Notes: generated from the sequence alone by a model not told the origin. A stretch of DNA of 52,771 bases from an uncultured Verrucomicrobia subdivision 3 bacterium (GCA_903884535.1 CAISEZ010000096.1:1-52771); one strand, 5' to 3'; numbered from the stretch's first letter, positions 23,478 to 32,927 are shown. A program made the numbers and translations.

Positions 23478-25895
23478 TCAGCAGCATCTACGCACGCCGT
23501 TGAATTTGGCTTCCGCGACTTGTGCAAAAACTTTCTGGGCGCAATGTTGCTCGCCAGCGCAGACTTGTTGTTTGGCGCGCTCAAACTGCGTTTCGCCGGA
23601 CAACTCCTTGGCCAGGCCGATGGCCAGCGCCGCCGCGCCGGCGGCCGTGTGTAGGTTCGGCCCAGATTCTTTGAGGGCGTATTCCGGCAGATAAACCGGC
23701 TCGGTTTCATGTAGCACCGCCGGCTTGCGTTTGGACAAAAGCAAAAGCCATTCGCGGACGCTTAACATGATAATAACCGCAACAAGCACCAGGAATGTTC
23801 CGGCGACGACGGCGTCGAGCTGGTTGTTGAAGCGAAGCGTGCGATTGGCAGCAAAATCTTTTTCGGCGACTGCGACGGTTTGCTCTGCCACATTGTATTG
23901 CGCCTCAAACTTGGCGATCGTTTCCGAATCCTTGCCCCCGTTGAACTTGTAGGAACCTAAAGATCCGTATGCTTTCAATTTGGCAGCGCAAGCATTCAGC
24001 AAGTCGTTTTCCAATCCAGCAGCCTTTCCATGAAGTAACTCAGCTTGCGCCAGAAATCCAATCTTCGGGTCCGGGTGGAAAATTTTCTCCGCGCCAGCCG
24101 TGAACGTCACCGCCAGCAGCCAAACCAATGGAATCAAGGTGATCAGCGCCAGCGCCGGCCTTCCGACTTTGGGCTTTGGACTTTGGACTTTGGACTCCGC
24201 CGAAAACTGCATCTTCAAAATGATCGTCGTGCCGAGGCACAGCGCGATGGCGGCGAGCATTTGGTTGGCGATGCCGAAGAGCGGCCAGAGTGAGTTGATG
24301 CCGCCGAGCGGATCGCGCACGCCTTGAATCAGGAAATAGCCCCACGCGCCGACCATCAGCGCAGCGGCGATGGGCGCAGCGAAAAAGTTTTTTTTATTTC
24401 CGAGCGGCTTCCACATTTTGCCCAGCATGCCTTGAAATAAATATCTGCCCACGCGCGTGCCGGCGTCGAGCGTGGTCAAAATGAACAGCGCCTCGAACAT
24501 CACGGCAAAGTGATACCAGAGATCGAGCCAGCGGCCGTTGACGGCTTTGGAAAAAATGTGCGCCATGCCGACCGCCAGCGTCGCCGCGCCGCCGGTGCGT
24601 CCGAACAAGGTTTTTTCACCGAGGTCGTGCGCGAGCGAGGTCATTTGACCCACGGTCACTGGAAAATTTAGCGCATTGATTTTAGCGATGGTGGCGGCCG
24701 GATCGCCTTTGACGTTCATTGCAAAATAAACGCCCGGGTCCAGCGTGCAGGCGGCGATGAGCGCCATGATGGCAACGAACGATTCAAAACACATCGCGCC
24801 ATAGCCGATGGGGCGAGCGTAGTTTTCCCGCGTAATCAGCTTGGGCGTGGTGCCGCTGGCGATGAGCGAATGAAAACCGGAGATCGCGCCGCACGCGATG
24901 GTGATGAAACAGAACGGAAATAATTTCCCCGCAACAACGAGGCCGGAGCCGTCGGTGAACTGCGTGAGCGCGGGCATTTGCAGATGCGGCAGCGTGCAGA
25001 GAATTCCCAGCGCCAGCGCGAGAATCGTGCCGAGTTTCATGAACGTGCTGAGATAGTCGCGCGGCGCGAGCATCAGCCACACCGGCAGACTGCTGGAAAT
25101 CACGCCGTAGCCGATGATGATCCACGCGAGCGAAATATCGCGCAGGCCGAAGACCTGCGACCAATGCGCGTTTTCGTAAACCAGTTTGCCGCCCCAAACC
25201 GCGAGCAGGAGCAAGGTGATGCCGATGGCGGTGGCTTCGAGAATTTTTCCGGTGCGCACAAATCGCATGTAGCCGCCCATGAACAGCGCGATTGGAATGG
25301 TCGCACCGACGGTGAAAACACCCCACGGACTTTCCGCCAGCGCGCGGACGACGACGAGCGCGAGCACGGCCAGCAGAATTGTCAGAATGGCGAGAATCGC
25401 GAACACGGCAATTGCACCGGCTGTGGAACTCAATTCCTCCTTCAAAATTTCCGCGAGCGATTTGCCATCGCGGCGCATGGAGGCGAATAAAATCACAAAA
25501 TCCTGCACCGCGCCGCCGAGCACGACGCCGATCAAAATCCACAGTGCGCCCGGCAGATAGCCGAATTGCGCCGCCAGCACCGGGCCGACCAGCGGGCCGG
25601 GACCGGCAATCGCGGCGAAGTGGTGACCAAACAAAATAAATTTATTCGTGCGGACAAAATCTTTGCCGTCGTCGTGGACTTCGCACGGCGTGGCGCGGCG
25701 GTTATCCAGCACCAGCACGCGCAGCGCGATCCATTTGGAATAAAACCGGTAACCGATGACGTAGGTGCAAATGGCGGCGATGAGCAAAAATGCGGAGTTC
25801 ACCGGTTCGCCGCGCGTGAAGGCGATGGTCGCGTAAGCCCACGCGCCCAGCAGCGCGAAAGCAAACCAAAACAGCGGGGCGAAAATTTTCTTCAT
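23478..25895 (-). CDS. cstA: CstA-family carbon-starvation peptide/pyruvate transporter
   Basis: The 805-residue inner-membrane protein has more than a dozen hydrophobic helices. The CstA core is clear: TNKFILFGHHFAAIAGPGPLVGP cut here to NKFILFGHHFAAIAGPGPL, then QFGYLPGALWILIGVVLGGA, FVILFASMRRDGKSLAEI, SGTTPKLI, and the C-terminal GINSLWPLFGIANQMLA. Family members import pyruvate or peptides under carbon limitation. It is longer than the roughly 700-residue E. coli protein. Part of the excess is a hydrophilic region containing SKVQSPKPKV (about 568-577) encoded by heptamer repeats, and part is a C-terminal tail. The ATG at 25895 begins the first helix. Confidence 0.93.
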   Translation of the reverse strand: MKKIFAPLFWFAFALLGAWAYATIAFTRGEPVNSAFLLIAAICTYVIGYRFYSKWIALRVLVLDNRRATPCEVHDDGKDFVRTNKFILFGHHFAAIAGPGPLVGPVLAAQFGYLPGALWILIGVVLGGAVQDFVILFASMRRDGKSLAEILKEELSSTAGAIAVFAILAILTILLAVLALVVVRALAESPWGVFTVGATIPIALFMGGYMRFVRTGKILEATAIGITLLLLAVWGGKLVYENAHWSQVFGLRDISLAWIIIGYGVISSSLPVWLMLAPRDYLSTFMKLGTILALALGILCTLPHLQMPALTQFTDGSGLVVAGKLFPFCFITIACGAISGFHSLIASGTTPKLITRENYARPIGYGAMCFESFVAIMALIAACTLDPGVYFAMNVKGDPAATIAKINALNFPVTVGQMTSLAHDLGEKTLFGRTGGAATLAVGMAHIFSKAVNGRWLDLWYHFAVMFEALFILTTLDAGTRVGRYLFQGMLGKMWKPLGNKKNFFAAPIAAALMVGAWGYFLIQGVRDPLGGINSLWPLFGIANQMLAAIALCLGTTIILKMQFSAESKVQSPKPKVGRPALALITLIPLVWLLAVTFTAGAEKIFHPDPKIGFLAQAELLHGKAAGLENDLLNACAAKLKAYGSLGSYKFNGGKDSETIAKFEAQYNVAEQTVAVAEKDFAANRTLRFNNQLDAVVAGTFLVLVAVIIMLSVREWLLLLSKRKPAVLHETEPVYLPEYALKESGPNLHTAAGAAALAIGLAKELSGETQFERAKQQVCAGEQHCAQKVFAQVAEAKFNGVRRCC
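24166..24193. repeat. Heptamer tandem repeat inside cstA
   Basis: Four consecutive units occur: ACTTTGG, GCTTTGG, ACTTTGG, ACTTTGG. It is the same family as 240-267 in ubiD and lies in the same orientation relative to the gene. It encodes ESKVQSPKPKV between two membrane helices of CstA without disturbing the frame. Confidence 0.9.
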
Positions 25896-25986
25896 CGGGT
25901 CGGCACTTGCTAATGGAATGGCTGCGCCGGCGCAAGTGTGAACACGCTCGACAAGCCGGTTTTTTCGGCGTAAATGAAATTCAGCC

Positions 25987-26484
25987 ATGAATGCAAATAC
26001 GTTCAAAGCGCCGTGGGGAAAGACGCTCCGCTGGATGTCGGCGTTCAGCGTCGTCGTGGTTCTCGCGGTGACGGTGCCGCTTTTTATCGCCATCAAATCG
26101 GAAACGGACCGCTGGGTGGCCGCGTGGTTGGTGGTGCTGCTGCCCGTTGCGGCGCTGTTCACCATCCGCAGCTTTGCGATTGAGCCGAACATGCTGGCCA
26201 TCCAGCGGCTGCTGTGGACCACGCTGCTGCCGCTGTCGGGCTTGCAGTCCGCCGAATCTGTGCCGGGCGTGATGCGCGGCAGCCTGCGGTTGTTTGGCAA
26301 TGGTGGCATGTTTTCCATCACCGGCCTGTATCGCAATCGCACGCTGGGCAACTACCGCGCTTTTGTCACCGACCAGACAAAAACCGTGGTGCTGCGGTTT
26401 CCCAAACGGACGGTGGTCGTCTCGCCGGAAAATCCGGAACAGTTCGTCGCCGAAATTTCCCAGTTCGCTTTTCGCACGGCCTGA
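25987..26484 (+). CDS. Membrane protein with bacterial PH-like domain (bPH_5 type)
   Basis: The 165-residue protein has two N-terminal membrane helices (SAFSVVVVLAVTVPLFIAI and VAAWLVVLLPVAALF). A cytoplasmic beta-rich domain follows: FAIEPNMLAIQRLLWTTLLP, LFGNGGMFSITGLYRN, YRAFVTDQTKTVVLRF and TVVVSPENPEQFVAEI. This is the pattern of small bacterial PH-domain membrane proteins of unknown role. It is divergent from cstA and 15 bases upstream of the next gene. Confidence 0.75.
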   Translation: MNANTFKAPWGKTLRWMSAFSVVVVLAVTVPLFIAIKSETDRWVAAWLVVLLPVAALFTIRSFAIEPNMLAIQRLLWTTLLPLSGLQSAESVPGVMRGSLRLFGNGGMFSITGLYRNRTLGNYRAFVTDQTKTVVLRFPKRTVVVSPENPEQFVAEISQFAFRTA

Positions 26485-26499
26485 TTATCATCTGCCGCC

Positions 26500-26796
26500 A
26501 TGACGCGCCATTGCCACAACTGCGGTGAACCTTGGACCATTTCCGGCAATCCCGGCCGCGGCGAGGTCTGCATGAAATGCCGCGCGGACCTGCGCGTCTG
26601 TCTGAACTGCCAAAGCTACGATCCCCATGTGGCCGAGCAGTGCCGCGAACGCCGTGCCGACTTGGTGCTAGAAAAGGTGGTGGGAAATTTCTGCGAATAT
26701 TTTGAATTCGCCCGGCGCAAATGGGTGACCAAAGAAACCAAATTGTCCCGGGAGGAAGCGGCCCGGGCGCACCTGAAAAAATTGTTCGGCGATTGA
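26500..26796 (+). CDS. Small zinc-ribbon-like protein
   Basis: The 98-residue protein has several Cys pairs: CHNCGEPW, CMKCRADLRVCLNCQSYD and two later single Cys. The spacing suits one or two zinc ribbons. The C-terminal half (EKVVGNFCEYFEFARRKW) is helical and charged. I know similar conserved hypothetical proteins in this phylum but no function. It may be co-transcribed with the PH-domain gene. Confidence 0.65.
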   Translation: MTRHCHNCGEPWTISGNPGRGEVCMKCRADLRVCLNCQSYDPHVAEQCRERRADLVLEKVVGNFCEYFEFARRKWVTKETKLSREEAARAHLKKLFGD

Positions 26797-26820
26797 CGTC
26801 CGGCGCGGTAGCATCGCGGC

Positions 26821-27696
26821 ATGAAAGTCAGCGGGTTCACCTTTTTGCGCAATGGCCAGCGGCTCGGCTATCCGTTCGTCGCGTCCATCCGCTCCATTTT
26901 GCCGCTGGTGGACGAATTCGTGATCGCGCTCGGCCCGTGCGACGACGATACGGAAAAAATGCTGCGCGACATCGGCGATCCGAAAATCCGCATCATTCCG
27001 ACCACATGGAATGAAAAAATCCGCAGCGATTATTCGGTGAAGGGTTTTGTGTTCGGCCAGCAGAAATCCATCGCGCTCTTCAACTGCACGGGCGACTGGG
27101 CATTTTACCTCGAGGCTGACGAGGTGCTGCACGAAAACGATCTGCCGAAAATCCGCGCGGCGATGGAAAAACATCTGGCTGACGAGCGCGTTGAGGCGCT
27201 GGCGTTCGACTATCTGCATTTTTACGGCAATAAAAACACCATCGCCTGGTCGCCGGGCTGGTATCGCAGCGAAGTCCGCATCATCCGCAACACCATTCCG
27301 GCATGGTCCAGCGAGTCACTTTTTTTCAACGTGGTTGACGGCCACAAAAAATCGCGTTACCCGCGCGCGGCGCACACCGGCGTGACGATTTTTCATTACG
27401 GCTGGGTGCGCAGCGAAGCCCAGATGAATTTGAAGGCGGGCGCGACGCACAAATACTGGGAAAACGCGCCGGCGGCCAAGGTGGATTATTCAAAAATTGA
27501 TCCCGGCGCTTTGAAATTGTTTTCCGGCACGCATCCTAAAATTGTTCAGGACTGGCTGCCAAACGCCGAAGGAATATTTCCGGCCGACCCGAATCATCTG
27601 CTCACGTCGCGGGAAAAAAAACACCGGCGAATGTTGTGGTTGGAAAAAAACTTCGGCTTGAATTTCAACAAGAAGCATTATCTGCCGGTAGATTGA
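26821..27696 (+). CDS. Glycosyltransferase, GT2-like
   Basis: The 291-residue protein starts MKVSGFTFLRNGQRLGYPF and has the nucleotide-sugar binding segment EFVIALGPCDDD. GDWAFYLEADEVLHE provides the DxD-like metal site. A C-terminal region with YGWVRSEAQMN and aromatic residues follows. This fits a small GT-A glycosyltransferase of the GT2 group acting in the cytoplasm on surface glycans; donor and acceptor are unknown. Its 3' end overlaps the 3' end of the convergent GT9 gene by 32 bases. It starts 24 bases after the zinc-ribbon gene. Confidence 0.8.
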   Translation: MKVSGFTFLRNGQRLGYPFVASIRSILPLVDEFVIALGPCDDDTEKMLRDIGDPKIRIIPTTWNEKIRSDYSVKGFVFGQQKSIALFNCTGDWAFYLEADEVLHENDLPKIRAAMEKHLADERVEALAFDYLHFYGNKNTIAWSPGWYRSEVRIIRNTIPAWSSESLFFNVVDGHKKSRYPRAAHTGVTIFHYGWVRSEAQMNLKAGATHKYWENAPAAKVDYSKIDPGALKLFSGTHPKIVQDWLPNAEGIFPADPNHLLTSREKKHRRMLWLEKNFGLNFNKKHYLPVD

Positions 27697-28681
27697 GCAC
27701 CTGACCGGTTTCGGCGATGACCGTTTCAATCGTGATGCCGGTGATCTTGCCCAATTCCGGCGGCACGACCGCCCACTCGGGGTGACCCAACGGCACCGAA
27801 GCGCCGGGATTTTTGTGCATCATCAGCATCACGACGCGTTTGTTTTGAGCCACGGCGAGGTGGCCCAGGCCGGTGTCGCCGCCGAGCGTGAGCGTGGCCA
27901 GTTTCACCAGTCCCGCCGAGACGAGCAACGGCAGTCCGGCTGCCACGCAAAATTTTTCGTTGCTCGCCGGTGCCAGCCGTTCGCGGTCCGCCGGTCCGCC
28001 GGCAAAAATCACCTGCACGCCGCGCTCCCGCCAGTGCCGGGCGACGGCGAGATAATTCTCCACCGGCCAGTTTTTTTGCGCGGAACTGGTGAACGGCTGA
28101 ATGAGCAATATCGGTCGGCTGACGTCCAGCTTGTTTTCCGTGAAAAAATTTTGCGCGGCGGTCAACACATCGGCGGGCAATGAAAATTCATTTTTGTTCG
28201 CGCTGGATTTCACGCCGCAGCCGGCGAGTAATTCGAGGTTCCATTCCGCCGGATGAATTTTTTCCTGCCGGATCAAACCGCGCGTGTAGGCCCAGCGTCG
28301 GCCCGTGCCATAGATGCTGCCCCAGCGCTGCGGCGCGCCGGTGAGCCGCGCGAGCCAGGCGGTTTCGCCAAAGCCCTGAAAATCCACGACGAGGGAAAAT
28401 TTCCCGGCGCGGATGCGGCGCAGCAGCCCGAAAAACTCCGCTCCCATTTTCAGCGGATGGCCGCTGCGCAGCGCGGCACGGTCGAGCGCGATGACCTCGT
28501 TGACTTCGCGGAAGCCGCGCAGCAGGGAGGCATTTTCCTTGGAAGTCAGAAAGGTGATTTTGGCGGCGGGGAAATTTTCACGCAGCGCGCCGACGGCGGG
28601 CAGCGTGAACACCACGTCGCCGATCGCCTTGAGGCGGATGAGCAGGATCTTTTCTGGGATGAACTTCATCGGGCCGGACAT
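27665..28681 (-). CDS. GT9 (heptosyltransferase-like) glycosyltransferase
   Basis: The 338-residue GT-B enzyme starts with ILLIRLKAIGDVVFTLPAV, the GT9 N-terminal signature. A conserved C-terminal ADP-heptose-binding-type motif LTLGGDTGLGHLAVA follows. Such enzymes add heptose or similar sugars to LPS core from the cytoplasmic side. It is the last gene of the minus-strand glycan operon and converges on the GT2 gene with a 32-base overlap. The start could be TTG 28696, ATG 28681 (preceded by AAAAAG) or ATG 28669; the middle one is given. Confidence 0.87.
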   Translation of the reverse strand: MSGPMKFIPEKILLIRLKAIGDVVFTLPAVGALRENFPAAKITFLTSKENASLLRGFREVNEVIALDRAALRSGHPLKMGAEFFGLLRRIRAGKFSLVVDFQGFGETAWLARLTGAPQRWGSIYGTGRRWAYTRGLIRQEKIHPAEWNLELLAGCGVKSSANKNEFSLPADVLTAAQNFFTENKLDVSRPILLIQPFTSSAQKNWPVENYLAVARHWRERGVQVIFAGGPADRERLAPASNEKFCVAAGLPLLVSAGLVKLATLTLGGDTGLGHLAVAQNKRVVMLMMHKNPGASVPLGHPEWAVVPPELGKITGITIETVIAETGQVLNLPADNASC

Positions 28682-28699
28682 CTTTTTGGTTGGCAAATT

Positions 28700-30376
28700 T
28701 CAGTTCACGGTGTTGGGAACCTGGTTGTAGTCGAGCCAGTGGCCTTGAAAATCTTCGACGCGCCATTTTTTTGGCGGGGTCAGATTGGAATTAAAAAGGC
28801 TTTTGGACGAATCCAGGATTTTCGTCTGAATGCCGCACAAATCCAAAATAGAGTGCAGCACAAAATCCGTGGTGACCGGCGCGGCGGCATGTTCCCGCCC
28901 AAGGTTGAAGCGGGCCTTGTCGCTGGCGTCAGCCAAAAATGCCGGTGACGCCCAGGCGACACAAGCGGGCCGGTATTCCGGTTTGACAAAGGCCTGGCCC
29001 AGAAATTTTTCACCCGGGTCGCAGCAGGCCAGCCCGTGGTCGGACACATAAAACAAGACCGTTCGCCCGCCCTGGGCGAAAAGCTGGTTGATGACGGCGG
29101 CCAGAAAATCATCGGTCATGCGGATGGAATTGTCATAGCCGTTCCGGCTGGCCTCGGGCGTCCGGCTACCGCCCGCCATGCTGGGTCAGAAAAAATCATA
29201 AGTCAGCGGCAGCTTGCTCTCGAAGCCGGTGTGCGAACCCTGCGTGCTGATCACGACCAGCTTGGGACCGTTCGTCGCCAGCACCTGCCGGATGGTCGGC
29301 AACATCGCCGGGTCGGTTGATTTGTTCACGGAACCAGCCAAGCCGTTGATGACCGTATCCGCATCAAAAACAATGTTGGCCAGCGGATCGGTGCGGGTGG
29401 AATTTTGATCCAAATAAAACGAGACGAAGTAGGTGCTGTAGCCGGCTTCCTTGAACGCGGAAATAAATGATTTCTGCGTGGTCCAGTGGGAGGAATCACC
29501 CGGAACTTTTGGCGTGAAAATAAACGGCCAGGCGAGCACCGTGTTCGGGGCCAAAGACATCACGTTGGAAAAGCTGATCAAATTGTGAAACTCGGCAAGC
29601 TGCGGTGTGGTGGCGCGCCGGTAGCCGTTAATTTGCCAGTGATCCGCGCGCGCCGACTCGCCGACGACGAACACGACGGTGTCAATTTTTTCCGCGCTGG
29701 TCGCAGCATATTTGAATTGCGTCCGCAGGAGCGCCGCCTGTTGCTGGCCGTCGGCATCCAGTGCCGCCAGTGCTAGCGAAACCGGGAAACCCAAAGGTTG
29801 ATAACGGCCGACATGCTGGACGAGCACACTCCCGAACAGCGTGTCGCCGTGCCACCGCAGTCGGTAAGAATCAATGCCCCAATTCAGCAAAAAACCGCCG
29901 GCGACGAGCCAACAAATCCAACGGATTTTTGCCGGTGTCCGGCGACGGGTGGAATGGCACAACGCCACATAGGCCAGCACCGGAACCAACAGCAGGGCAT
30001 AGAATCCAAAATATCCCGGCGGAATGATTTGCAAAAAAGCTGATTTTTCGGACGTCGTGCATCCACGGATGGACGACAGCAAATCCAAATCTGCCGGGCC
30101 ATAGTGCTGGCCGACAAAAATCAAAATCGGCGTCGCCAGATAAAACGGAATGAGTAGCAACACCGCCCACCGGCGGCAGCCAAAAATGGCCAGCCAGAGT
30201 GCCAGTTGAAACAGCGAGTGACGCCATTTGCCCGCCCAAAAATTCGGCAGGGTGAGCGGCAGAAAAGCCGCCACCAAAATCAGGGTGCCGACCCATTCGC
30301 TTTGCCACCAGTTGGAAACCGGCCGGTTATTTTGCGGCGCAGCGGCATCCGGATTTGCTGGCAAATTATTTTCCAT
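28700..30376 (-). CDS. EptA/CptA-like phosphoethanolamine transferase interrupted by in-frame TGA
   Basis: About five N-terminal membrane helices precede an alkaline-phosphatase-superfamily domain: DTVVFVVGESARADHW, LAPNTVLAWPFIF (likely Thr nucleophile), VISTQGSHTGF (metal His) and, downstream of the stop, NGYDNSIRMTDDFL and FYVSDHGLACC (metal Asp-His). The family transfers phosphoethanolamine to lipid A or core sugars in the periplasm. A TGA at 29186-29188 splits the gene in the same frame, between YDFF and PSMAGGS; both halves align to the family and all later motifs are intact. The simplest reading is a CGA (Arg) to TGA change or a base error; read-through or recoding is discussed in the findings. 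The ATG at 30376 lies four bases after the upstream stop. Confidence 0.8.
29155..29175 (-). other. Hairpin just downstream of the in-frame TGA
   Basis: On the coding strand CGGGCG pairs with CGCCCG around a 9-base loop beginning with G, 10 bases after the TGA. The geometry falls within the spacing reported for bacterial SECIS elements. GC-rich coding DNA makes such hairpins common, so this is not proof of recoding. Confidence 0.3.
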
Positions 30377-30380
30377 GGGT

Positions 30381-31178
30381 TCAGCGGTGCCCGTCGAGTC
30401 CGTGTTCGCAGCGCGTGATTTTTTCGCGGATGGTTTTTTCCAATAGCCCGTCGTTGGCGGGCAACTGGCCACGGCTGGCCGGCGGATGCCACAAGTGAAA
30501 ACACAGCGCGCGACCGCGCAAATCCAACCGGCGGACGCCGGCGTTCATCAACCGCGCCGCAAACTCCGAGTCTTCGCGGCCCCAGCCGGTGAAGGCTTCG
30601 TCATAGCCATTGACCCGCAGCATGTCTTCGCGCCACAGACTCAAATTGCAGCCGCGAATCCCGCGCAGATGATTTTTTTCCGAAACGATCGGCATCGGCC
30701 AGCGCCAGGCGTTTTTCCAGCCGGCCAGTTGCCCCTGCCACAAGGCTCGCCGGCGATCCGCCGCCAGTTCTCGCCGGCCAAACCAGGCGGCGGCCTTTTG
30801 CTCCACCAAAGCGCGATGCCCTTGAACAAAGGCGGCGAGCCGCGCTGACGCGCAATGGTCGGCGATAAAATGCGGATGCGGCACCATGTCGCCGTCGAGA
30901 AAAACAAGATATGTCGAGCTCGCCGCGGCGACCGCGCGGTTCAAAATATGCGCCTTGCGAAAACCGTCGTGCGCTTGCCAGATGTGCCGGCTCGCAAACG
31001 GCTGCTGCGCCGACCAGCGCGAAAAAATTTCCTTGGTTTCCTCGCCGGAGCCGTCGTCTGCCAACAGGATTTCCTGCGGCAACCGGCTTTGCCGGCTTAC
31101 TGCGGCCAGCACGCGCCGCAGATAATCCGGCTGCTCAAACGTGCTGACGATGAGCGCAACTGTCGGCGGCTGACTCAT
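30381..31178 (-). CDS. GT2 glycosyltransferase with GT-A fold and C-terminal GT7-like region
   Basis: The 265-residue protein has VALIVSTFEQPDYLRRVL, then EILLADDGSGEETKEIF, then TYLVFLDGDMVPHPHFI with the DxD metal site. The C-terminal part GCNLSLWREDMLRVNGYDE and GWGREDSEFAARL is the acceptor-side signature shared by GT2 and GT7 polymerase-like transferases. The ATG at 31178 overlaps the stop of the upstream transferase by four bases. It is part of the minus-strand glycan operon. Confidence 0.9.
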   Translation of the reverse strand: MSQPPTVALIVSTFEQPDYLRRVLAAVSRQSRLPQEILLADDGSGEETKEIFSRWSAQQPFASRHIWQAHDGFRKAHILNRAVAAASSTYLVFLDGDMVPHPHFIADHCASARLAAFVQGHRALVEQKAAAWFGRRELAADRRRALWQGQLAGWKNAWRWPMPIVSEKNHLRGIRGCNLSLWREDMLRVNGYDEAFTGWGREDSEFAARLMNAGVRRLDLRGRALCFHLWHPPASRGQLPANDGLLEKTIREKITRCEHGLDGHR

Positions 31179-31963
31179 TTTTTCTCGTCCGGTTGTTTCA
31201 GTTGTTCCGCTTCGAGCACCTTGACGTAACGGGTAACGGTGGAAAAGGCGTCCATCCACGCGATGAAGTAGCCGGGCCAGCCGTCGAGAAAACCGCGGCG
31301 CAAAAAATAGGCGCGGAAAAATTTCCAGAACGGCCGAATAGTCAGATCGGTCCAGCCAGTCCGGCGTTGTCGCGCCTGATACTGGCGCACAAAAATCGAA
31401 CTGACCACGCTGATCTTGCTCAACAGTTGGTCAATGTTTTCGTTGCTGAAATGAAACAGGTTTGCGCGCAGCGGAACCACGTTGCCGCGCAAAACGAGTT
31501 TTTCGTGCGGATCGCCCTCCCATTGGCCGGCCTCTTTGCGCCAGAGACGAACCTTGCGGTCGGGATACCAGTTGCCGTGGCGTATCCAGCGTCCGCCAAA
31601 AAAAGAGAGGCGCGGAAAACTGTAAGCCGCCGGCAACGACGGCGGCTCTTGTTTTTGAAAGGCGGCGATGATTTCGGCGCGCAGCTCATCGGAGACAACT
31701 TCATCCGCGTCAATCGCCAGGAGCCACGGCTGCGTGGCGTGCGCCGAGGCGAAATTTCGGTGCGCCGCGTGGCCGCGCCACGGCTGGCTGAAAACTTTGG
31801 CGCCGTAGCTTTCCGCAATTTTTCCCGTGCCGTCCGTCACCTTGTCATCAATGGCCAGAATAATTTCGCTCGTCCAGCCGGCGACGCTGTCGAGCGTGCG
31901 GCGGATGCGGTGCGCTTCGTTGCTGGTGACGAGGCAAATGGAGATGGGCAGTTTTGGATCCAT
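31175..31963 (-). CDS. GT2 glycosyltransferase, WaaE/KdtX-like
   Basis: The 262-residue protein has ISICLVTSNEAHRIRRTLDS, EIILAIDDKVTDGT, AHRNFASAHATQPWLLAIDA (DxD) and RLSFFGGRWIRHGNWYPD. This is the pattern of WaaE/KdtX-type LPS-core beta-glucosyltransferases. The role in core assembly is inferred from family and neighbours. It lies 12 bases after the FkbM gene and overlaps the next GT2 gene by four bases. Confidence 0.9.
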   Translation of the reverse strand: MDPKLPISICLVTSNEAHRIRRTLDSVAGWTSEIILAIDDKVTDGTGKIAESYGAKVFSQPWRGHAAHRNFASAHATQPWLLAIDADEVVSDELRAEIIAAFQKQEPPSLPAAYSFPRLSFFGGRWIRHGNWYPDRKVRLWRKEAGQWEGDPHEKLVLRGNVVPLRANLFHFSNENIDQLLSKISVVSSIFVRQYQARQRRTGWTDLTIRPFWKFFRAYFLRRGFLDGWPGYFIAWMDAFSTVTRYVKVLEAEQLKQPDEKK

Positions 31964-31975
31964 GAAATCAGGTGG

Positions 31976-32920
31976 CTAATTGGGCTGGCTGGCCGCGTCC
32001 GCAAGGCGGGTTAAATAAGCCGCCGCGGCGGAATTTTTGCCGCACCACAAGACATCTCCGTGCGATGGTTTGTCCGTTTGATCCACGGCAAAAAAACTCG
32101 CCCGCCCGCCGCCTTCGTAATCCCGTTGCAGCTGGACGATTTCCTGGCGCGGACGTTCCACGCCGGGAAAACCCACATAGCCGCGCGACGCCAGCAACTG
32201 GGACATCGCCGCCTGTTCGCGCGACATTTCAACATAAACGATGTCCACAAACGCGGGCCGCAAATATTCGCCCATTCCCTTCAACACCGCATAATCATTG
32301 CCTTCTGTGTCAATCTTCAAAAAATCAATTTTCGCCAGCTTTCTCTTTTCAATGAAGTCTTGCAGCGTTACGCAGGGCACCTTGCCGAGGGCGTTCATCG
32401 CTCCGGGCAGTTCCTGTCCCCAATCTTGATGAACGGAATGGGAACCATCGGACGTGGAATGTTCATAAAAGGTAAGTTCACCCGCCGCGTCCGAAACCGC
32501 TGCCTCGACCACTTCGCAGCCGGGATCAAAACTGTTCAGCTGGATGTTCGTGCGAATGGTTTCCGCAAGGCGGGGATGCGGCTCAAAAAATATCACGTTC
32601 GCCTGCCGATACTGCCGGGCCAACAAACCCATCAAACCGCAGTTGGCACCGCAATCAATAAACGTGCCGCCCACCGGCAGCAACTCGCGAACGGCCCAAT
32701 ACAGCCGGACATCCACATCGCCATCATGCCAGAAAATCGCGTTTTGATTTCCCTTCGTCATGTCCAGCGAAAGCTTCAAGCCGGAACGCAACTGGATTTC
32801 CTGATGCTGGCCGAGAAGCGGTCCCACCAGCCGCCGGATAAATGAATGACCAATGCGGACCCGGCCGTTCCGATAGTTCCGGAAAAAATGACGGGCTCGG
32901 TCGTTAAACGCTTTGCTCAT
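31976..32920 (-). CDS. FkbM-family SAM-dependent methyltransferase (first of three)
   Basis: The 314-residue protein has SAM motif I in GGTFIDCGANCGLMGLLA, the acidic loop VIFFEPHPRLAETIRTN, and the FkbM hallmark IDFLKIDTEGNDYAVLKGM. FkbM enzymes O-methylate sugars or polyketides; in a glycan operon the likely substrate is a sugar hydroxyl. The extended N-terminus (first 85 residues) and C-terminal tail make it the longest of the three FkbM proteins here. It follows the second FkbM gene by seven bases. Confidence 0.9.
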   Translation of the reverse strand: MSKAFNDRARHFFRNYRNGRVRIGHSFIRRLVGPLLGQHQEIQLRSGLKLSLDMTKGNQNAIFWHDGDVDVRLYWAVRELLPVGGTFIDCGANCGLMGLLARQYRQANVIFFEPHPRLAETIRTNIQLNSFDPGCEVVEAAVSDAAGELTFYEHSTSDGSHSVHQDWGQELPGAMNALGKVPCVTLQDFIEKRKLAKIDFLKIDTEGNDYAVLKGMGEYLRPAFVDIVYVEMSREQAAMSQLLASRGYVGFPGVERPRQEIVQLQRDYEGGGRASFFAVDQTDKPSHGDVLWCGKNSAAAAYLTRLADAASQPN

Positions 32921-32927
32921 AAAAAAT

